This document shows positions 45,466 through 54,513 of a DNA stretch of 64,000 nucleotides, piece after piece. The DNA comes from Bacteroidota bacterium (GTDB lineage: Bacteria > Bacteroidota > Bacteroidia > Chitinophagales > JADIYW01), in contig JADIYW010000001.1 of NCBI GenBank assembly GCA_016705125.1, forward strand, positions 179,155 through 243,154. The letters run 5' to 3'. The position numbers were made by a program, and so were the translations under genes. The notes under the pieces are model-generated. The model was given only the letters and a program-made list of their open reading frames with translations, made no database searches and had not been told where the DNA came from. Numbering within the stretch: position 1 is the stretch's first letter; each line of letters begins with the position of its first letter.

Positions 45466-46491
45466 ATGAAGAACATATTTTTAGTATCTTTTTTGAGTTG
45501 TTTTTCGCTTTTTTTAAAAGCGCAAGATTTAAAATTTTCTCAATTTTATAATTCTCCACTAAACCTAAATCCTGCCTTAACTGGTAAAATTCCAGGAATT
45601 GCAAGAGTTGTTGTTAATTATAGAAATCAAGATAATCCTGTAGTGGCAGCTTCTGCATATAGCACCATTAGTGCTTCGGCTGACTTTGGCTTGCTTCGAG
45701 ATGTAATGAATGACAATGTTTTAGGAGTTGGTATGGTTGTAAATTCGGACAATCAAGGTGCTGGAGCATTAAAAACCATTCAAATTATGGCTTCAGTTGC
45801 TTATCACTTAGGAATGGGCTATGATAAGAAACATTGGATTCATGCTGGTTTTCAAGGCGGATTGGTGCAAAGGAGAATTGACGTGGGTAGTTTTTATTGG
45901 CAATCTCAATACATTCCTAATCAAGGTTTTGATCAAACACTTCCTTCTTTAGAAAACATTCAAAATAACTCTATTCTATATCCTAATCTAAATGCAGGGA
46001 TTTTTTGGAACTCTAGTTTTTCCAAAAACATTAATGCATTTGCTGGGGCTGGGTTATTTAATATTTTAAAACCCAAGGAATCATTTGAAGGAGATGATAA
46101 CGAAAGAGATTTAAGAGTTAATGGACATGCTGGTGTTTCTATCAATGTAAAAGATTTTGTTATGATTACACCTAATGCAGTATATAAACAACAGGCTAAA
46201 GCTACTGATTGGATTGCGGGTTCGCAATTTGGATTTAATTTAAGTGGCAAAAAGAAACCATATGAAATGGTGGCATTTGTTGGGGGATGGTATGATGGAA
46301 GTAAAAGCTTTATTACTTCCGCAGGTTTCCAATATCAAGGCATTCAATTGGGTCTAAGTTATGATGCCACGCTAAATGAATTAAAAATGGCTAACCAAGG
46401 AAGAGGTGGTCTTGAATTATCTTTAATTTATCAAACACCAAGCGCAGACCCTAAGAAAAAGTACCCATTAATGCATTGCCCGAGCTTCTAA
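45466..46491 (+). CDS. PorP/SprF family type IX secretion outer-membrane protein
   Basis: A 341-residue beta-barrel with signal peptide ending LKAQ and the family hallmark immediately after it: DLKFSQFYNSPLNLNPALTG (about 20-39). Alternating strands follow to the C-terminal GGLELSLIYQTP. PorP/SprF proteins associate with the type IX secretion machine and with export of particular surface proteins; many genomes carry several paralogues. The secretion-tail protein at 18820-19170 would use the same machinery. It is followed by a terminator whose stem is a perfect parS site. Confidence 0.92.
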   Translation: MKNIFLVSFLSCFSLFLKAQDLKFSQFYNSPLNLNPALTGKIPGIARVVVNYRNQDNPVVAASAYSTISASADFGLLRDVMNDNVLGVGMVVNSDNQGAGALKTIQIMASVAYHLGMGYDKKHWIHAGFQGGLVQRRIDVGSFYWQSQYIPNQGFDQTLPSLENIQNNSILYPNLNAGIFWNSSFSKNINAFAGAGLFNILKPKESFEGDDNERDLRVNGHAGVSINVKDFVMITPNAVYKQQAKATDWIAGSQFGFNLSGKKKPYEMVAFVGGWYDGSKSFITSAGFQYQGIQLGLSYDATLNELKMANQGRGGLELSLIYQTPSADPKKKYPLMHCPSF

Positions 46492-46523
46492 ATTACACTA
46501 TTTCAATTAGTTATATGATAATT

Positions 46524-46556
46524 GCCTAATGTTTCACGTGAAACATTAGGCTTTTT
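46524..46556 (+). terminator. palindromic terminator containing parS site 1
   Basis: A perfect 28-bp palindrome (46524-46551; outer arms GCCTAA/TTAGGC around TGTTTCACGTGAAACA) is followed by TTTTT (46552-46556). It lies 33 bases after the PorP/SprF stop codon and can form a long stem in RNA, so it fits an intrinsic terminator. Confidence 0.75.
46530..46545. promoter_or_regulatory. parS site 1 (ParB binding)
   Basis: TGTTTCACGTGAAACA equals the canonical bacterial parS consensus at all 16 positions. It is nested in a longer palindrome that also looks like a terminator. Confidence 0.9.
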
Positions 46557-46571
46557 GTTTCACGTGAAACA
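46556..46571. promoter_or_regulatory. parS site 2 (ParB binding)
   Basis: A second exact TGTTTCACGTGAAACA, centred 26 bp from the first, in the 143-bp gap before mnmG. Confidence 0.9.
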
Positions 46572-46604
46572 AGTTAGGTGTTATGGTGTTAAATGTTTTT
46601 GTTT

Positions 46605-46612
46605 TAAATTTG
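46605..46612 (+). promoter_or_regulatory. -7 promoter element of mnmG
   Basis: TAAATTTG matches TAnnTTTG, 22 bases before the mnmG ATG. The -33 region is not clear. ParB spreading from the two parS sites just upstream could affect this promoter. Confidence 0.5.
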
Positions 46613-46634
46613 CCGAATAGTCAAAAAGGAAGAT

Positions 46635-48497
46635 ATGTTTGAAGAATATGATGTAATAGTAGTAGGAGCAGGGCATGCAGGATGTGAAGCAGCTGTGTCG
46701 GCTGCAAAAATGGGGTCTAAGGTGATGCTAGTTACAATGAATATGCAAACAATTGCTCAAATGTCATGTAACCCTGCAATGGGCGGCGTAGCGAAGGGAC
46801 AAATCGTAAGAGAAATAGATGCCATGGGTGGTTATTCAGGAATTGTCTCTGATCGATCTATGATTCAATTCAGAATGCTTAATAAGTCTAAAGGCCCTGC
46901 GGTATGGAGTCCAAGAACTCAGAATGACAGAATGTTATTTGCTCAGGTGTGGCGCAACATGTTGGAAGAAACAAATAACATTGATTTTTTTCAAGATATG
47001 GTTAAAAGCCTAATTATTAAAAATGGCAAAGCTGTTGGTGTAATTACAGGTATAGGTGTTGAAATAAAAGCAAAGGCCGTAGTGCTCACAAATGGTACTT
47101 TTTTAAATGGATTAATTCACATTGGAGAAAAACAGTTTGGAGGGGGAAGAATAGGCGAAAAGGCAGCAACTGGAATTACTGAGCAATTAATAGATCTTGG
47201 TTTTGAAAGCGGTAGAATGAAAACAGGTACGCCACCTAGAATTGACGGTCGTTCTTTAAATTATGATAGAATGGAAATACAACATGGAGACGAAGACATT
47301 GTTGGATTTTCCTTTAAAGAGACCGAAAAACCCAAGATCCAAAAACCTTGTTATATTACACACACATCTACAGAAGTACACAATATATTAAAAACAGGTT
47401 TTGAAAAATCTCCAATGTTCGCAGGAAGAATTCAAGGCTTAGGCCCTAGATATTGTCCTTCCATTGAAGATAAAATAAATAGGTTTGCCGATAAAGAAAC
47501 TCATCAGTTGTTTGTAGAGCCTGAAGGTTGGGATACTGTTGAAATATATGTAAATGGTTTTTCTACTTCTTTACCTGAAGAAGTTCAATTTAAAGCGCTT
47601 AGGAAAATAGTAGGATTTGAAAACTGTAAAATGTTCAGGCCTGGTTATGCTATCGAGTATGATTATTTTCCACCTACCCAATTAGATTTATCACTAGAAA
47701 CGAAGTTAATTAAAAACCTATTTTTTGCTGGGCAAATAAATGGAACTACCGGGTATGAAGAAGCAGCTTGTCAAGGATTAATTGCCGGAGTTAATGCTCA
47801 TAGAGCCGTTAATGATTTTGAAAGAGTGGTTTTGAAGCGATCAGACGCTTATATTGGTGTTTTAATTGATGATTTAGTCAACAAAGGAACGGATGAGCCG
47901 TATAGGATGTTTACTTCTCGTGCAGAATTTAGAATTTTATTAAGGCAAGATAATGCTGATTTGCGATTAACAGAACTTAGTCATTCTTTAGGTTTTGCTG
48001 AAGACGAACGATTGGAAAAGGTTTTGGCTAAAAAGAAGAACAAGGCTGATATCGTTGCTTTTTTAAAAACAGAAGCGGTAATGTCTTCTGAAATAAATCA
48101 GGTGCTTATTGATAATGGCTCTTCTCCCCTCTCACAAAACACCAAATTGTTTAATTTGATCAATAGGCCACAAATTGATATGAATATTCTAAGGAAAGGC
48201 ATTTCTAAATTAGATTCCTTTTTGAATAATTATGATAAAGAAACAATAGAACAGGCTGAAATCTTTGTGAAGTATGAAGGATATATAGCAAAAGAATTGG
48301 AAATGGTAGAAAAGGTAAGTCGGCTTGAAAGCGTAAAACTAAATCCAGATTTTGATTATCGTGCAATTGGTGCTTTGTCATTTGAAGGAAAGGATAAATT
48401 AAGTAAGGCAAAACCAACCACTTTAGGACAAGCAAGTAGAATAAGCGGTGTTAAACCAGCTGACATTTCTATTCTTTTAGTATATTTAGGAAGATAA
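46635..48497 (+). CDS. mnmG: tRNA uridine-5-carboxymethylaminomethyl modification enzyme MnmG (GidA)
   Basis: With MnmE, MnmG installs the cmnm5/nm5 group on wobble U34 of tRNAs. The 620-residue protein opens with the FAD loop [21 protein letters not shown] (from residue 8). It has SCNPAMGGVAKGQIVREIDAMGG (catalytic Cys region, about 45-67), NGTFLNGLIHIGEKQFGGGR (about 153-172) and ATGITEQL, and the C-terminal helical domain that binds MnmE and tRNA. mnmG is frequently found near replication origins, and two parS sites precede this copy. Its stop overlaps the next ATG (TAATG). Confidence 0.98.
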   Translation: MFEEYDVIVVGAGHAGCEAAVSAAKMGSKVMLVTMNMQTIAQMSCNPAMGGVAKGQIVREIDAMGGYSGIVSDRSMIQFRMLNKSKGPAVWSPRTQNDRMLFAQVWRNMLEETNNIDFFQDMVKSLIIKNGKAVGVITGIGVEIKAKAVVLTNGTFLNGLIHIGEKQFGGGRIGEKAATGITEQLIDLGFESGRMKTGTPPRIDGRSLNYDRMEIQHGDEDIVGFSFKETEKPKIQKPCYITHTSTEVHNILKTGFEKSPMFAGRIQGLGPRYCPSIEDKINRFADKETHQLFVEPEGWDTVEIYVNGFSTSLPEEVQFKALRKIVGFENCKMFRPGYAIEYDYFPPTQLDLSLETKLIKNLFFAGQINGTTGYEEAACQGLIAGVNAHRAVNDFERVVLKRSDAYIGVLIDDLVNKGTDEPYRMFTSRAEFRILLRQDNADLRLTELSHSLGFAEDERLEKVLAKKKNKADIVAFLKTEAVMSSEINQVLIDNGSSPLSQNTKLFNLINRPQIDMNILRKGISKLDSFLNNYDKETIEQAEIFVKYEGYIAKELEMVEKVSRLESVKLNPDFDYRAIGALSFEGKDKLSKAKPTTLGQASRISGVKPADISILLVYLGR

Positions 48498-50224
48498 TGG
48501 CAAAGTACCTAGTTTTTTTTATTTCTATTTTGGTTTTTGTAAGGTGTGCAACACCCTCCTATCCTACTGGAGGAGAAAGAGACTCAACACCTCCAAAAGT
48601 CTTAAGTGTTTCGCCTCCAGATAGTATGCTTAATTTTGTTGGCAATGAAATTGTCTTTAAGTTTAATGAGTTTGTTCAAATTGAAAATCCACAACAAACA
48701 GTTTTGATTACACCTAGCCCTAAGGAATTTCCTTCTATCGTTGCAAGAAAAAAGGAGCTTGTTATTAAATTTAAGGAGGCTCTATTAGATAGCACCACTT
48801 ATTCTATTTCTTTTAATAATGGATTAAAGGATTTAAATGAAGGCAATCCTTTGGAAAACTTTACCTATGTTTTTTCTACTGGACCGACTTTAGACTCGCT
48901 TATTTTAAAAGGGAATTTATTTTTTAGCGAAACAACAACTTTCCCACCAAATACTTTTGTTGGATTATACAAGAACCTAGATGATTCTGTATTGTATAAG
49001 CAAAAACCAGATTATATTTTTAATTTGAAATCTGAAGGTCCTTTTCAGTTTAACAATCTTAAAGCTGGCTCTTTTCGATGTTTTGCCTTATCTGATAAAA
49101 ACTTTAATTTTATCTACGATTTACCTTCAGAATTTGTTGGTTTTGCTAAAGATATAATTATTATATCTGCTGACTCGGTTCAAACTTTAGATCTTACCTT
49201 ATTTAAGTCAATAGAAAGTAAGTTTAGAATTTCTAATTATTCAAATACTTTTACTAATGGTGGTGGTTTTATTGAGTTGAATAAACCAATTGATTTTAAT
49301 ACAAAATGGGCGTTGAAAGAAAGTAACAATAGTTTAAAAATTCTATTTTCAGAATTAAATGAAGAAAGGAATATTATTAATTTTTGGGTAGATAATTTAA
49401 AGGAAAAGGTAAATTATAAACTCGGTTTGTTTATTAAGGATGAAATGGTAGATTCTATAAATGTAGTTTCAAAATCTATTTCGGAGAGTAATAGTTTTTT
49501 GAGCTTAACAACAACACAGCTTAATAAACTGAAAGTCGTCGATATAAAACCTGATAATATTTTGATTCTAAAATCATCTATTCCTTTGGATTCTAATCAA
49601 TGCCTTAATGAGGCTTTTTTAATGGATTCTATTTCAAGAAGAGTAAAAAAAATTGACTATTTGGTTGATAATCAGTTTATTACAATAAATGATGTTGTGT
49701 TAGATACTTCGTATAACCAATTAATTTTTCCAAAAAATTCATTAGTTTCTTTTAATGGACTTACGAATGACTCTATTGTTTTTAACCTTAAATCGGTAAA
49801 AGCCAATGATCTAGGAAGTTTAAAATTAAGTTTCGAACTGCCTTCGGATTCCATTAATTACATAATTAAAATATATAATACGAATGCTGGTTTTTCTGAA
49901 ATAATTAGGGTCAATAAAGTCAGTAATTTTATTTGGTTTAAAGAAAATTTATTTCCAGGAAACTATAATCTAGAAATTGTTTTCGATGAAAATTTTGATG
50001 GTTTGTTTACCAATGGATCTATTAATGATTTTAAAATGCCTGAATACAAATTCAGTTATAGCAAACCTATTACATTAAAAAATAATTGGGATTTGGAAGA
50101 AAATATAGTTGTTTCCCGTGAAACAAAGTCACTTCCTAAAATACCAGATTCCCCAAATAAAGCAGTTGAACAAAATACGATTAAAAAGGGTACCAATAAT
50201 CCATCATCCTTAATTAGAGAATAA
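48497..50224 (+). CDS. Ig-like-domain SPII lipoprotein
   Basis: A 575-residue lipoprotein (signal ending LVFVRC, Cys17), then a Pro/Thr-rich linker and an N-terminal Big_5/SbsA-type Ig-like domain at about 32-130 (TPPKVLSVSPPDSM, IVFKFNEFVQIENP, SISFNNGLKDLNEG, FTYVFSTGPTLDS). A prealbumin-like beta domain follows at about 135-210 (FNNLKAGSFRCFALSDKNFNF). The rest is beta-rich without a family I recognise. Conserved downstream of mnmG in many Bacteroidota as I recall it; function unknown. It is translationally coupled to mnmG by TAATG. A one-mismatch parS lies inside the coding sequence. Confidence 0.8.
   Translation: MAKYLVFFISILVFVRCATPSYPTGGERDSTPPKVLSVSPPDSMLNFVGNEIVFKFNEFVQIENPQQTVLITPSPKEFPSIVARKKELVIKFKEALLDSTTYSISFNNGLKDLNEGNPLENFTYVFSTGPTLDSLILKGNLFFSETTTFPPNTFVGLYKNLDDSVLYKQKPDYIFNLKSEGPFQFNNLKAGSFRCFALSDKNFNFIYDLPSEFVGFAKDIIIISADSVQTLDLTLFKSIESKFRISNYSNTFTNGGGFIELNKPIDFNTKWALKESNNSLKILFSELNEERNIINFWVDNLKEKVNYKLGLFIKDEMVDSINVVSKSISESNSFLSLTTTQLNKLKVVDIKPDNILILKSSIPLDSNQCLNEAFLMDSISRRVKKIDYLVDNQFITINDVVLDTSYNQLIFPKNSLVSFNGLTNDSIVFNLKSVKANDLGSLKLSFELPSDSINYIIKIYNTNAGFSEIIRVNKVSNFIWFKENLFPGNYNLEIVFDENFDGLFTNGSINDFKMPEYKFSYSKPITLKNNWDLEENIVVSRETKSLPKIPDSPNKAVEQNTIKKGTNNPSSLIRE
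50110..50125. promoter_or_regulatory. parS-like site 3 (one mismatch), inside a coding region
   Basis: TGTTTCCCGTGAAACA differs from parS only at position 7 (A to C). It lies in the codons for VVSRET near the end of the lipoprotein gene, 3.6 kb from sites 1 and 2. Confidence 0.55.
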
Positions 50225-51877
50225 TTACAACCAAATTATGTTTTCTTTCGAATTGTACCAGTTTTCATAATTAGATTCGTATTTTTTCTCTAATACATTT
50301 CTTTTTACTTTCATTGTTGGTGTCAATAAGTTGTTTTCTACTGTCCACTCTTCCGACATTATTACTATTTTTTTCATCCTTTCGTGTTTCTCTAATGCAG
50401 GATTTATTTCCTTCATCGTATCTTCTAAACTTTTTTCAATATCGGCTTTATCTTCTTTTTTGGAGTCTAATGATAAAACAACTAATGCCATTGTTTGTGG
50501 CAAATTAGAGCCTACTAAACACGCTTGTTCTATGTGTAGATTTTTTGATAATGATAATTCAATTGGAGCAGGTGCTACGTATTTGCCTTTATCCGTTTTA
50601 AAGATGTCTTTTATTCTTCCAGTTATTTTTAAAAATCCTTTACTGTCTATTTCTCCTTGGTCTCCCGTACACAAATAGCCGTCTTTAGTTATGGCTTCTT
50701 CTGTTTTGCTATCCTCTTTATAATAGCCAATCATTGTACATTCATTTTTTACCTGTATTTCCCCTTCTTCTGAAATACGACAAATGGAGTTAGGCATGCT
50801 TGTACCAACAGAACCAGGTTTTCTGTTTTCTTTTCGTGTTAAATGCGAGTATGCACAGTTTTCTGTCATTGCATAAGCTTCACATATTATAAAACCTAAT
50901 TCTTCAAACCATTGCATTGTTGCTAAAGGCAATGGAGCTGCACCAGTTAATAAATATTTTGCTTCATCTAAGCCTAAACCAGCTTTAATTTTATTTTTAA
51001 TTAGTGTGTTTAAGAAAGGGATTTTTAGTAAAATATTCAATTTATTTTGAGGCATTTTAGATAAAATGCCTTGCTGAAACTTGGTCCAAATCCTAGGAAC
51101 AGCAAGGAATACGGTAGGTTTTGTATCTTTTAGGTTTTGTGCAAACGTGTCTAAGGATTCAGCAAATGAAATACTAGCTCCAGTATATATGCCGCCCATC
51201 TCTACCAACATCCTTTCTGCAATATGTGATAAAGGCAAGTATGAAAAAAATCGCTCTTCACCAATCAAATCCTTCATTTCGCTCATGGCCCATGTTGCTG
51301 CATATCCAAAAGCATGAAAATTATGTAATACACCTTTTGGTAATCCCGTTGTTCCTGATGTATAGATTATAGTTATTAAATCACTACCCTTCGGTATTAT
51401 ATTCTCTTTTAATGGCTCTATATCTTTTGTAAATTCATCCCAAGTAACATAACCAGGCTCTGTCCAAAGTGGAAATGAAATGCAAGTAACATCCTGTGGA
51501 ACATAGTCTCTTAATTTGTCCCAACCATCCATTTTACCAACGAAAAGCACTTTTGCTTCGCTATGCTCTAAAACATAATTTAATGTCTCTGAATTTAAAG
51601 TAAAATACAATGGAACAGATACATGACCAGCCATCATAATGGCCAAATCAGCCAATATCCAATTAGCACAATTTTTTGAAACTAATGCAATTTTGCTTTG
51701 TGGTGGCAAATTTAATGCTTTTAAAGCTGCTGCCATTTTTCTTATTTCTTCACCAGCTTTTTTCCACGTTGTGCTATGCCATTGTCCGTTATAGGCTTGC
51801 CTTAAGAATGTTTTATTTGCTTTTTCTTGTTCATATTGGTAAAATTTCTCTAATGGATTTACTACTTGTATTGACAT
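50225..51877 (-). CDS. AMP-dependent long-chain acyl-CoA synthetase
   Basis: Activates fatty acids to acyl-CoA through an acyl-adenylate. The 550-residue ANL-family enzyme has the P-loop IIYTSGTTGLPKGV (about 170-183), the A5 motif YAMTENCAY (about 336-344), the adenylate-binding YLCTGDQGEIDSKGFLKITG (about 395-414) and RIKDIFKTDKGKYVAPAPIE with the hinge and catalytic Lys region. It is slightly shorter than FAA1/FadD15-type enzymes. It is convergent with the mnmG-lipoprotein unit, with no gap at the ends. Confidence 0.93.
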   Translation of the reverse strand: MSIQVVNPLEKFYQYEQEKANKTFLRQAYNGQWHSTTWKKAGEEIRKMAAALKALNLPPQSKIALVSKNCANWILADLAIMMAGHVSVPLYFTLNSETLNYVLEHSEAKVLFVGKMDGWDKLRDYVPQDVTCISFPLWTEPGYVTWDEFTKDIEPLKENIIPKGSDLITIIYTSGTTGLPKGVLHNFHAFGYAATWAMSEMKDLIGEERFFSYLPLSHIAERMLVEMGGIYTGASISFAESLDTFAQNLKDTKPTVFLAVPRIWTKFQQGILSKMPQNKLNILLKIPFLNTLIKNKIKAGLGLDEAKYLLTGAAPLPLATMQWFEELGFIICEAYAMTENCAYSHLTRKENRKPGSVGTSMPNSICRISEEGEIQVKNECTMIGYYKEDSKTEEAITKDGYLCTGDQGEIDSKGFLKITGRIKDIFKTDKGKYVAPAPIELSLSKNLHIEQACLVGSNLPQTMALVVLSLDSKKEDKADIEKSLEDTMKEINPALEKHERMKKIVIMSEEWTVENNLLTPTMKVKRNVLEKKYESNYENWYNSKENIIWL

Positions 51878-51989
51878 AAATTTTTTTTAATTTGTGATGA
51901 AAATAAATATTTTATTTGAATATTTAAAATCAAAATTTCTTTTTATCCAAAATCTATTCTTTTTAGCTTACTATTTTAAAAATTAACTA

Positions 51990-51997
51990 TTATTTTT
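51990..51997 (+). promoter_or_regulatory. -7 promoter element of trmB
   Basis: TATTTTTG matches TAnnTTTG, ten bases before the GTG start at 52008; the leader would be very short. Confidence 0.4.
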
Positions 51998-52007
51998 GTA
52001 GAAAAAA

Positions 52008-52649
52008 GTGGGCAAAGGAAAGTTAGTGAAATGGGAATTGATGAAGTCTTTTTCTAATGTCATTGAAAAGGATAATCAATTTAAAGGTAATTGGGCAAAA
52101 TCTTTTTTTAAAAATGAAAATCCGATTGTAGTCGAATTGGCATGCGGAAAAGGCGATTACGCTATTGGAATGGCAAAATTGTTTCCGGAAAAAAATTTTA
52201 TCGGAATAGATATTAAAGGAAATAGATTATTTACGGGTGCAAATACGGCTAAGTCTGAAGGATTGTATAATGTTGGTTTTTTAAGAACTCAAATAGATCA
52301 TTTAGAAGATTATTTTGAAAAAGGCGAAATAAGCGAAATTTGGATAACTTTCCCCGATCCTTTTCCTAGAAAAGGCGATATTAAAAAAAGACTTACTTCT
52401 AAAAAGTTTATTGAAATTTATAGGAAAATTTTATTTCCAAAAACGACTGTTAATTTGAAAACAGACAGCCAATTATTGTATGAATTTACCAAAGAAACCA
52501 TTGAAAGTGAACGATTAACAACGATAAAGGATTTTCCTGATGTATATAAAATGGGAAAAAATGAGGAGCTCTTTGGCATTCAAACCTATTACGAAAAAAT
52601 GCATATATTAGATAATAGAACGATTCATTTTATAAGTTTTGAAGTTTAA
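52008..52649 (+). CDS. trmB: tRNA (guanine-N7)-methyltransferase
   Basis: TrmB methylates G46 of tRNA using S-adenosylmethionine. The 213-residue protein has the SAM-binding VELACGKGDYAIGMAKLFP (about 43-61), GIDIKGNRL (about 67-75), and the signature ITFPDPFPRKGDIKKRLT (about 116-133). The GTG start at 52008 begins MGKGKLVKWE, the usual N-terminus; no in-frame ATG lies upstream. Six bases separate it from the chloride-channel gene. Confidence 0.95.
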   Translation: MGKGKLVKWELMKSFSNVIEKDNQFKGNWAKSFFKNENPIVVELACGKGDYAIGMAKLFPEKNFIGIDIKGNRLFTGANTAKSEGLYNVGFLRTQIDHLEDYFEKGEISEIWITFPDPFPRKGDIKKRLTSKKFIEIYRKILFPKTTVNLKTDSQLLYEFTKETIESERLTTIKDFPDVYKMGKNEELFGIQTYYEKMHILDNRTIHFISFEV

Positions 52650-52655
52650 TTTTTT

Positions 52656-53933
52656 ATGCATGAAAACGATAGTTTTATATATAATATTAAGGAAAGTGTC
52701 AAGTTTAAGCTTTCTTTTTTGCTCCTAAAATGGATTTTTATATCTACTCTTCTTGGTTCTATTATTGGTTCTGTTGTTGCTTGGTTTCTCATTTCTCTTG
52801 ATTTTGTAACAGAATTTAGAGAAATAAATAGTTGGATTATTTACATTTTGCCAATTGGTGGTTTAATTATTGGATTATTATACCACTATTATGGACATAA
52901 TGTGCTGAATGGGAATAATGAATTGTTGTCAGCATTTCATTCCACCAAAAAAGTGGTTCCTTTTAAAATGGCACCAATGATTTTTCTTGCCACTTTAATT
53001 ACCCATCTTTTTGGCGGTTCGGCTGGTAGAGAGGGTACTGCAGTACAAATTGGTGGCGCAATTTCTAATCAATTTACCAAAACATTTAAGTTAAATGAAC
53101 ATGACCATAAAATCCTTATTTTAATAGGAATAAGTGCAGGATTTTCAGCCGTTTTTGGCACTCCATTGGCTGGGGCGGTTTTTGCTTTGGAAGTTTTAAT
53201 GATTGGTCGCTTATCTTATGAAGCCTTGGTGCCAAGTTTTTTAACAGCAATTATTGCCAATTATATTTGTTCTCTATGGGGTGTTGAACATACAGCTTAT
53301 ACTATAACGGATATTCCAAACATAAATTTTCTATTTTTATTATGTGCAATTTTATCCGGTATTTTATTCGGATTAACTGCTAATTTTTTTTCTACCATAA
53401 CCCATTCAATTTCAAGTTTTATTACAAAAAAAATTAAGTATCCTCCTTTACGACCTTTTTTAGGTGGCATTTTTATTGTCGTTTTTGTTATGGTTTTTAA
53501 TGGCTTTAAGTTTATAGGATTGGGCATACCCACTATTTTGCAATCATTTGACCATCAACTATTTCCACACTTTTTTTTAATAAAATTATTACTTACGGCT
53601 TTTACTCTAGGCGTTGGATTTAAAGGTGGTGAAGTAACTCCTTTATTTTTTATTGGTGCTACTTTGGGTAGTTCTTTGTCTTTGGTTTTGCCCTTACCTG
53701 TTGGTTTACTTGCTGCTATGGGATTTGTAGCCGTTTTTGCTGGAGCGAGCAATACACCAATTGCCTGTATCATTTTAGGTATGGAATTGTTTGGAACTGA
53801 AAGTGGGATTTATATAGCCTTAGCTTGTATTATGGCTTATCTTTTTTCAGGTCAGGGAATTTATAAAGCACAACTTGTAGGTACGCCAAAACATTTTTTA
53901 TTTGGTGCAAAAAACAATAAATCCATCTTTTAA
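52656..53933 (+). CDS. ClC-family chloride channel/antiporter
   Basis: A 425-residue membrane protein with the ClC double-repeat fold. The gating segment GSAGREGTAVQIGGA (about 122-136) keeps the Glu gate but has Thr where GREGP has Pro. GFSAVFGTPLAGAVFALEVL (about 167-186) and GVGFKGGEVTPLFFIGATLG (about 321-340) form the remaining ion-binding loops. There is no CBS domain. It probably exchanges chloride and protons across the inner membrane. It likely shares the trmB transcript. Confidence 0.93.
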   Translation: MHENDSFIYNIKESVKFKLSFLLLKWIFISTLLGSIIGSVVAWFLISLDFVTEFREINSWIIYILPIGGLIIGLLYHYYGHNVLNGNNELLSAFHSTKKVVPFKMAPMIFLATLITHLFGGSAGREGTAVQIGGAISNQFTKTFKLNEHDHKILILIGISAGFSAVFGTPLAGAVFALEVLMIGRLSYEALVPSFLTAIIANYICSLWGVEHTAYTITDIPNINFLFLLCAILSGILFGLTANFFSTITHSISSFITKKIKYPPLRPFLGGIFIVVFVMVFNGFKFIGLGIPTILQSFDHQLFPHFFLIKLLLTAFTLGVGFKGGEVTPLFFIGATLGSSLSLVLPLPVGLLAAMGFVAVFAGASNTPIACIILGMELFGTESGIYIALACIMAYLFSGQGIYKAQLVGTPKHFLFGAKNNKSIF

Positions 53934-53936
53934 TTT

Positions 53937-54506
53937 TTATTTTGGTAATGTGTCTATTTTACTTTCAATAAAATCAGCCCATTCATCAACCATACTCCAA
54001 CCTGGTCTTTCTTCTTTTTTGCCTTTTAATGAAACTCCCTTGAATTTTGAAAAATCAACATTTTTTATGATTTGGCTTTTTGGGTTTTCAATTTCAACAA
54101 ATATCGATAAATGGGGATTTTGAATATTCAATAGGCTATTATTAATATCGAGCATTAGAAGATCTAATTCTTTTGTTTCGTAAACTGCCAAAGGAGAATT
54201 TGTTTTTAAAAATCTAATTTTCTTGTAATCGTTGTAAATATTACGATTTTCATATGGAATCTCAATTCCTACAAATGGAATTTTATCTAAAATAAAGTCT
54301 ATTTCTTCTCGAGTTTGGTGAATTCCAAATTCAGCAATCAAGGGTGGATTATAAAGCCAACTAACAATTTCCTCAGCTTGTAAAATGTTAATGTGCTGTG
54401 AATGCAATACGTCAAAATTAAATCCAATAAATGTATTTTCCAATGCGTTAAAATACCGCGCATCAGTTAAGTTGTTTATCGAACTGGCTTTTATCTGAAA
54501 TGGCAT
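53937..54506 (-). CDS. divergent phosphoribosylanthranilate-isomerase-like (TrpF-fold) protein
   Basis: The 189-residue protein resembles TrpF: IKASSINNLTDARYFNAL (5-22) lines up with the TrpF start KICGxTNxEDA, and later VSWLYNPPLIAEFGIHQT and LDINNSLL fit barrel strands. The catalytic Cys of KxCG is missing (KASS), and the C-terminal phosphate-binding GGL motif is not visible, so it is unlikely to isomerise phosphoribosylanthranilate. No other trp gene is near. It is 7 bases downstream of ctaA on the same strand. It may be a repurposed barrel of unknown role. Confidence 0.62.
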   Translation of the reverse strand: MPFQIKASSINNLTDARYFNALENTFIGFNFDVLHSQHINILQAEEIVSWLYNPPLIAEFGIHQTREEIDFILDKIPFVGIEIPYENRNIYNDYKKIRFLKTNSPLAVYETKELDLLMLDINNSLLNIQNPHLSIFVEIENPKSQIIKNVDFSKFKGVSLKGKKEERPGWSMVDEWADFIESKIDTLPK

Positions 54507-54513
54507 CCGTTTT

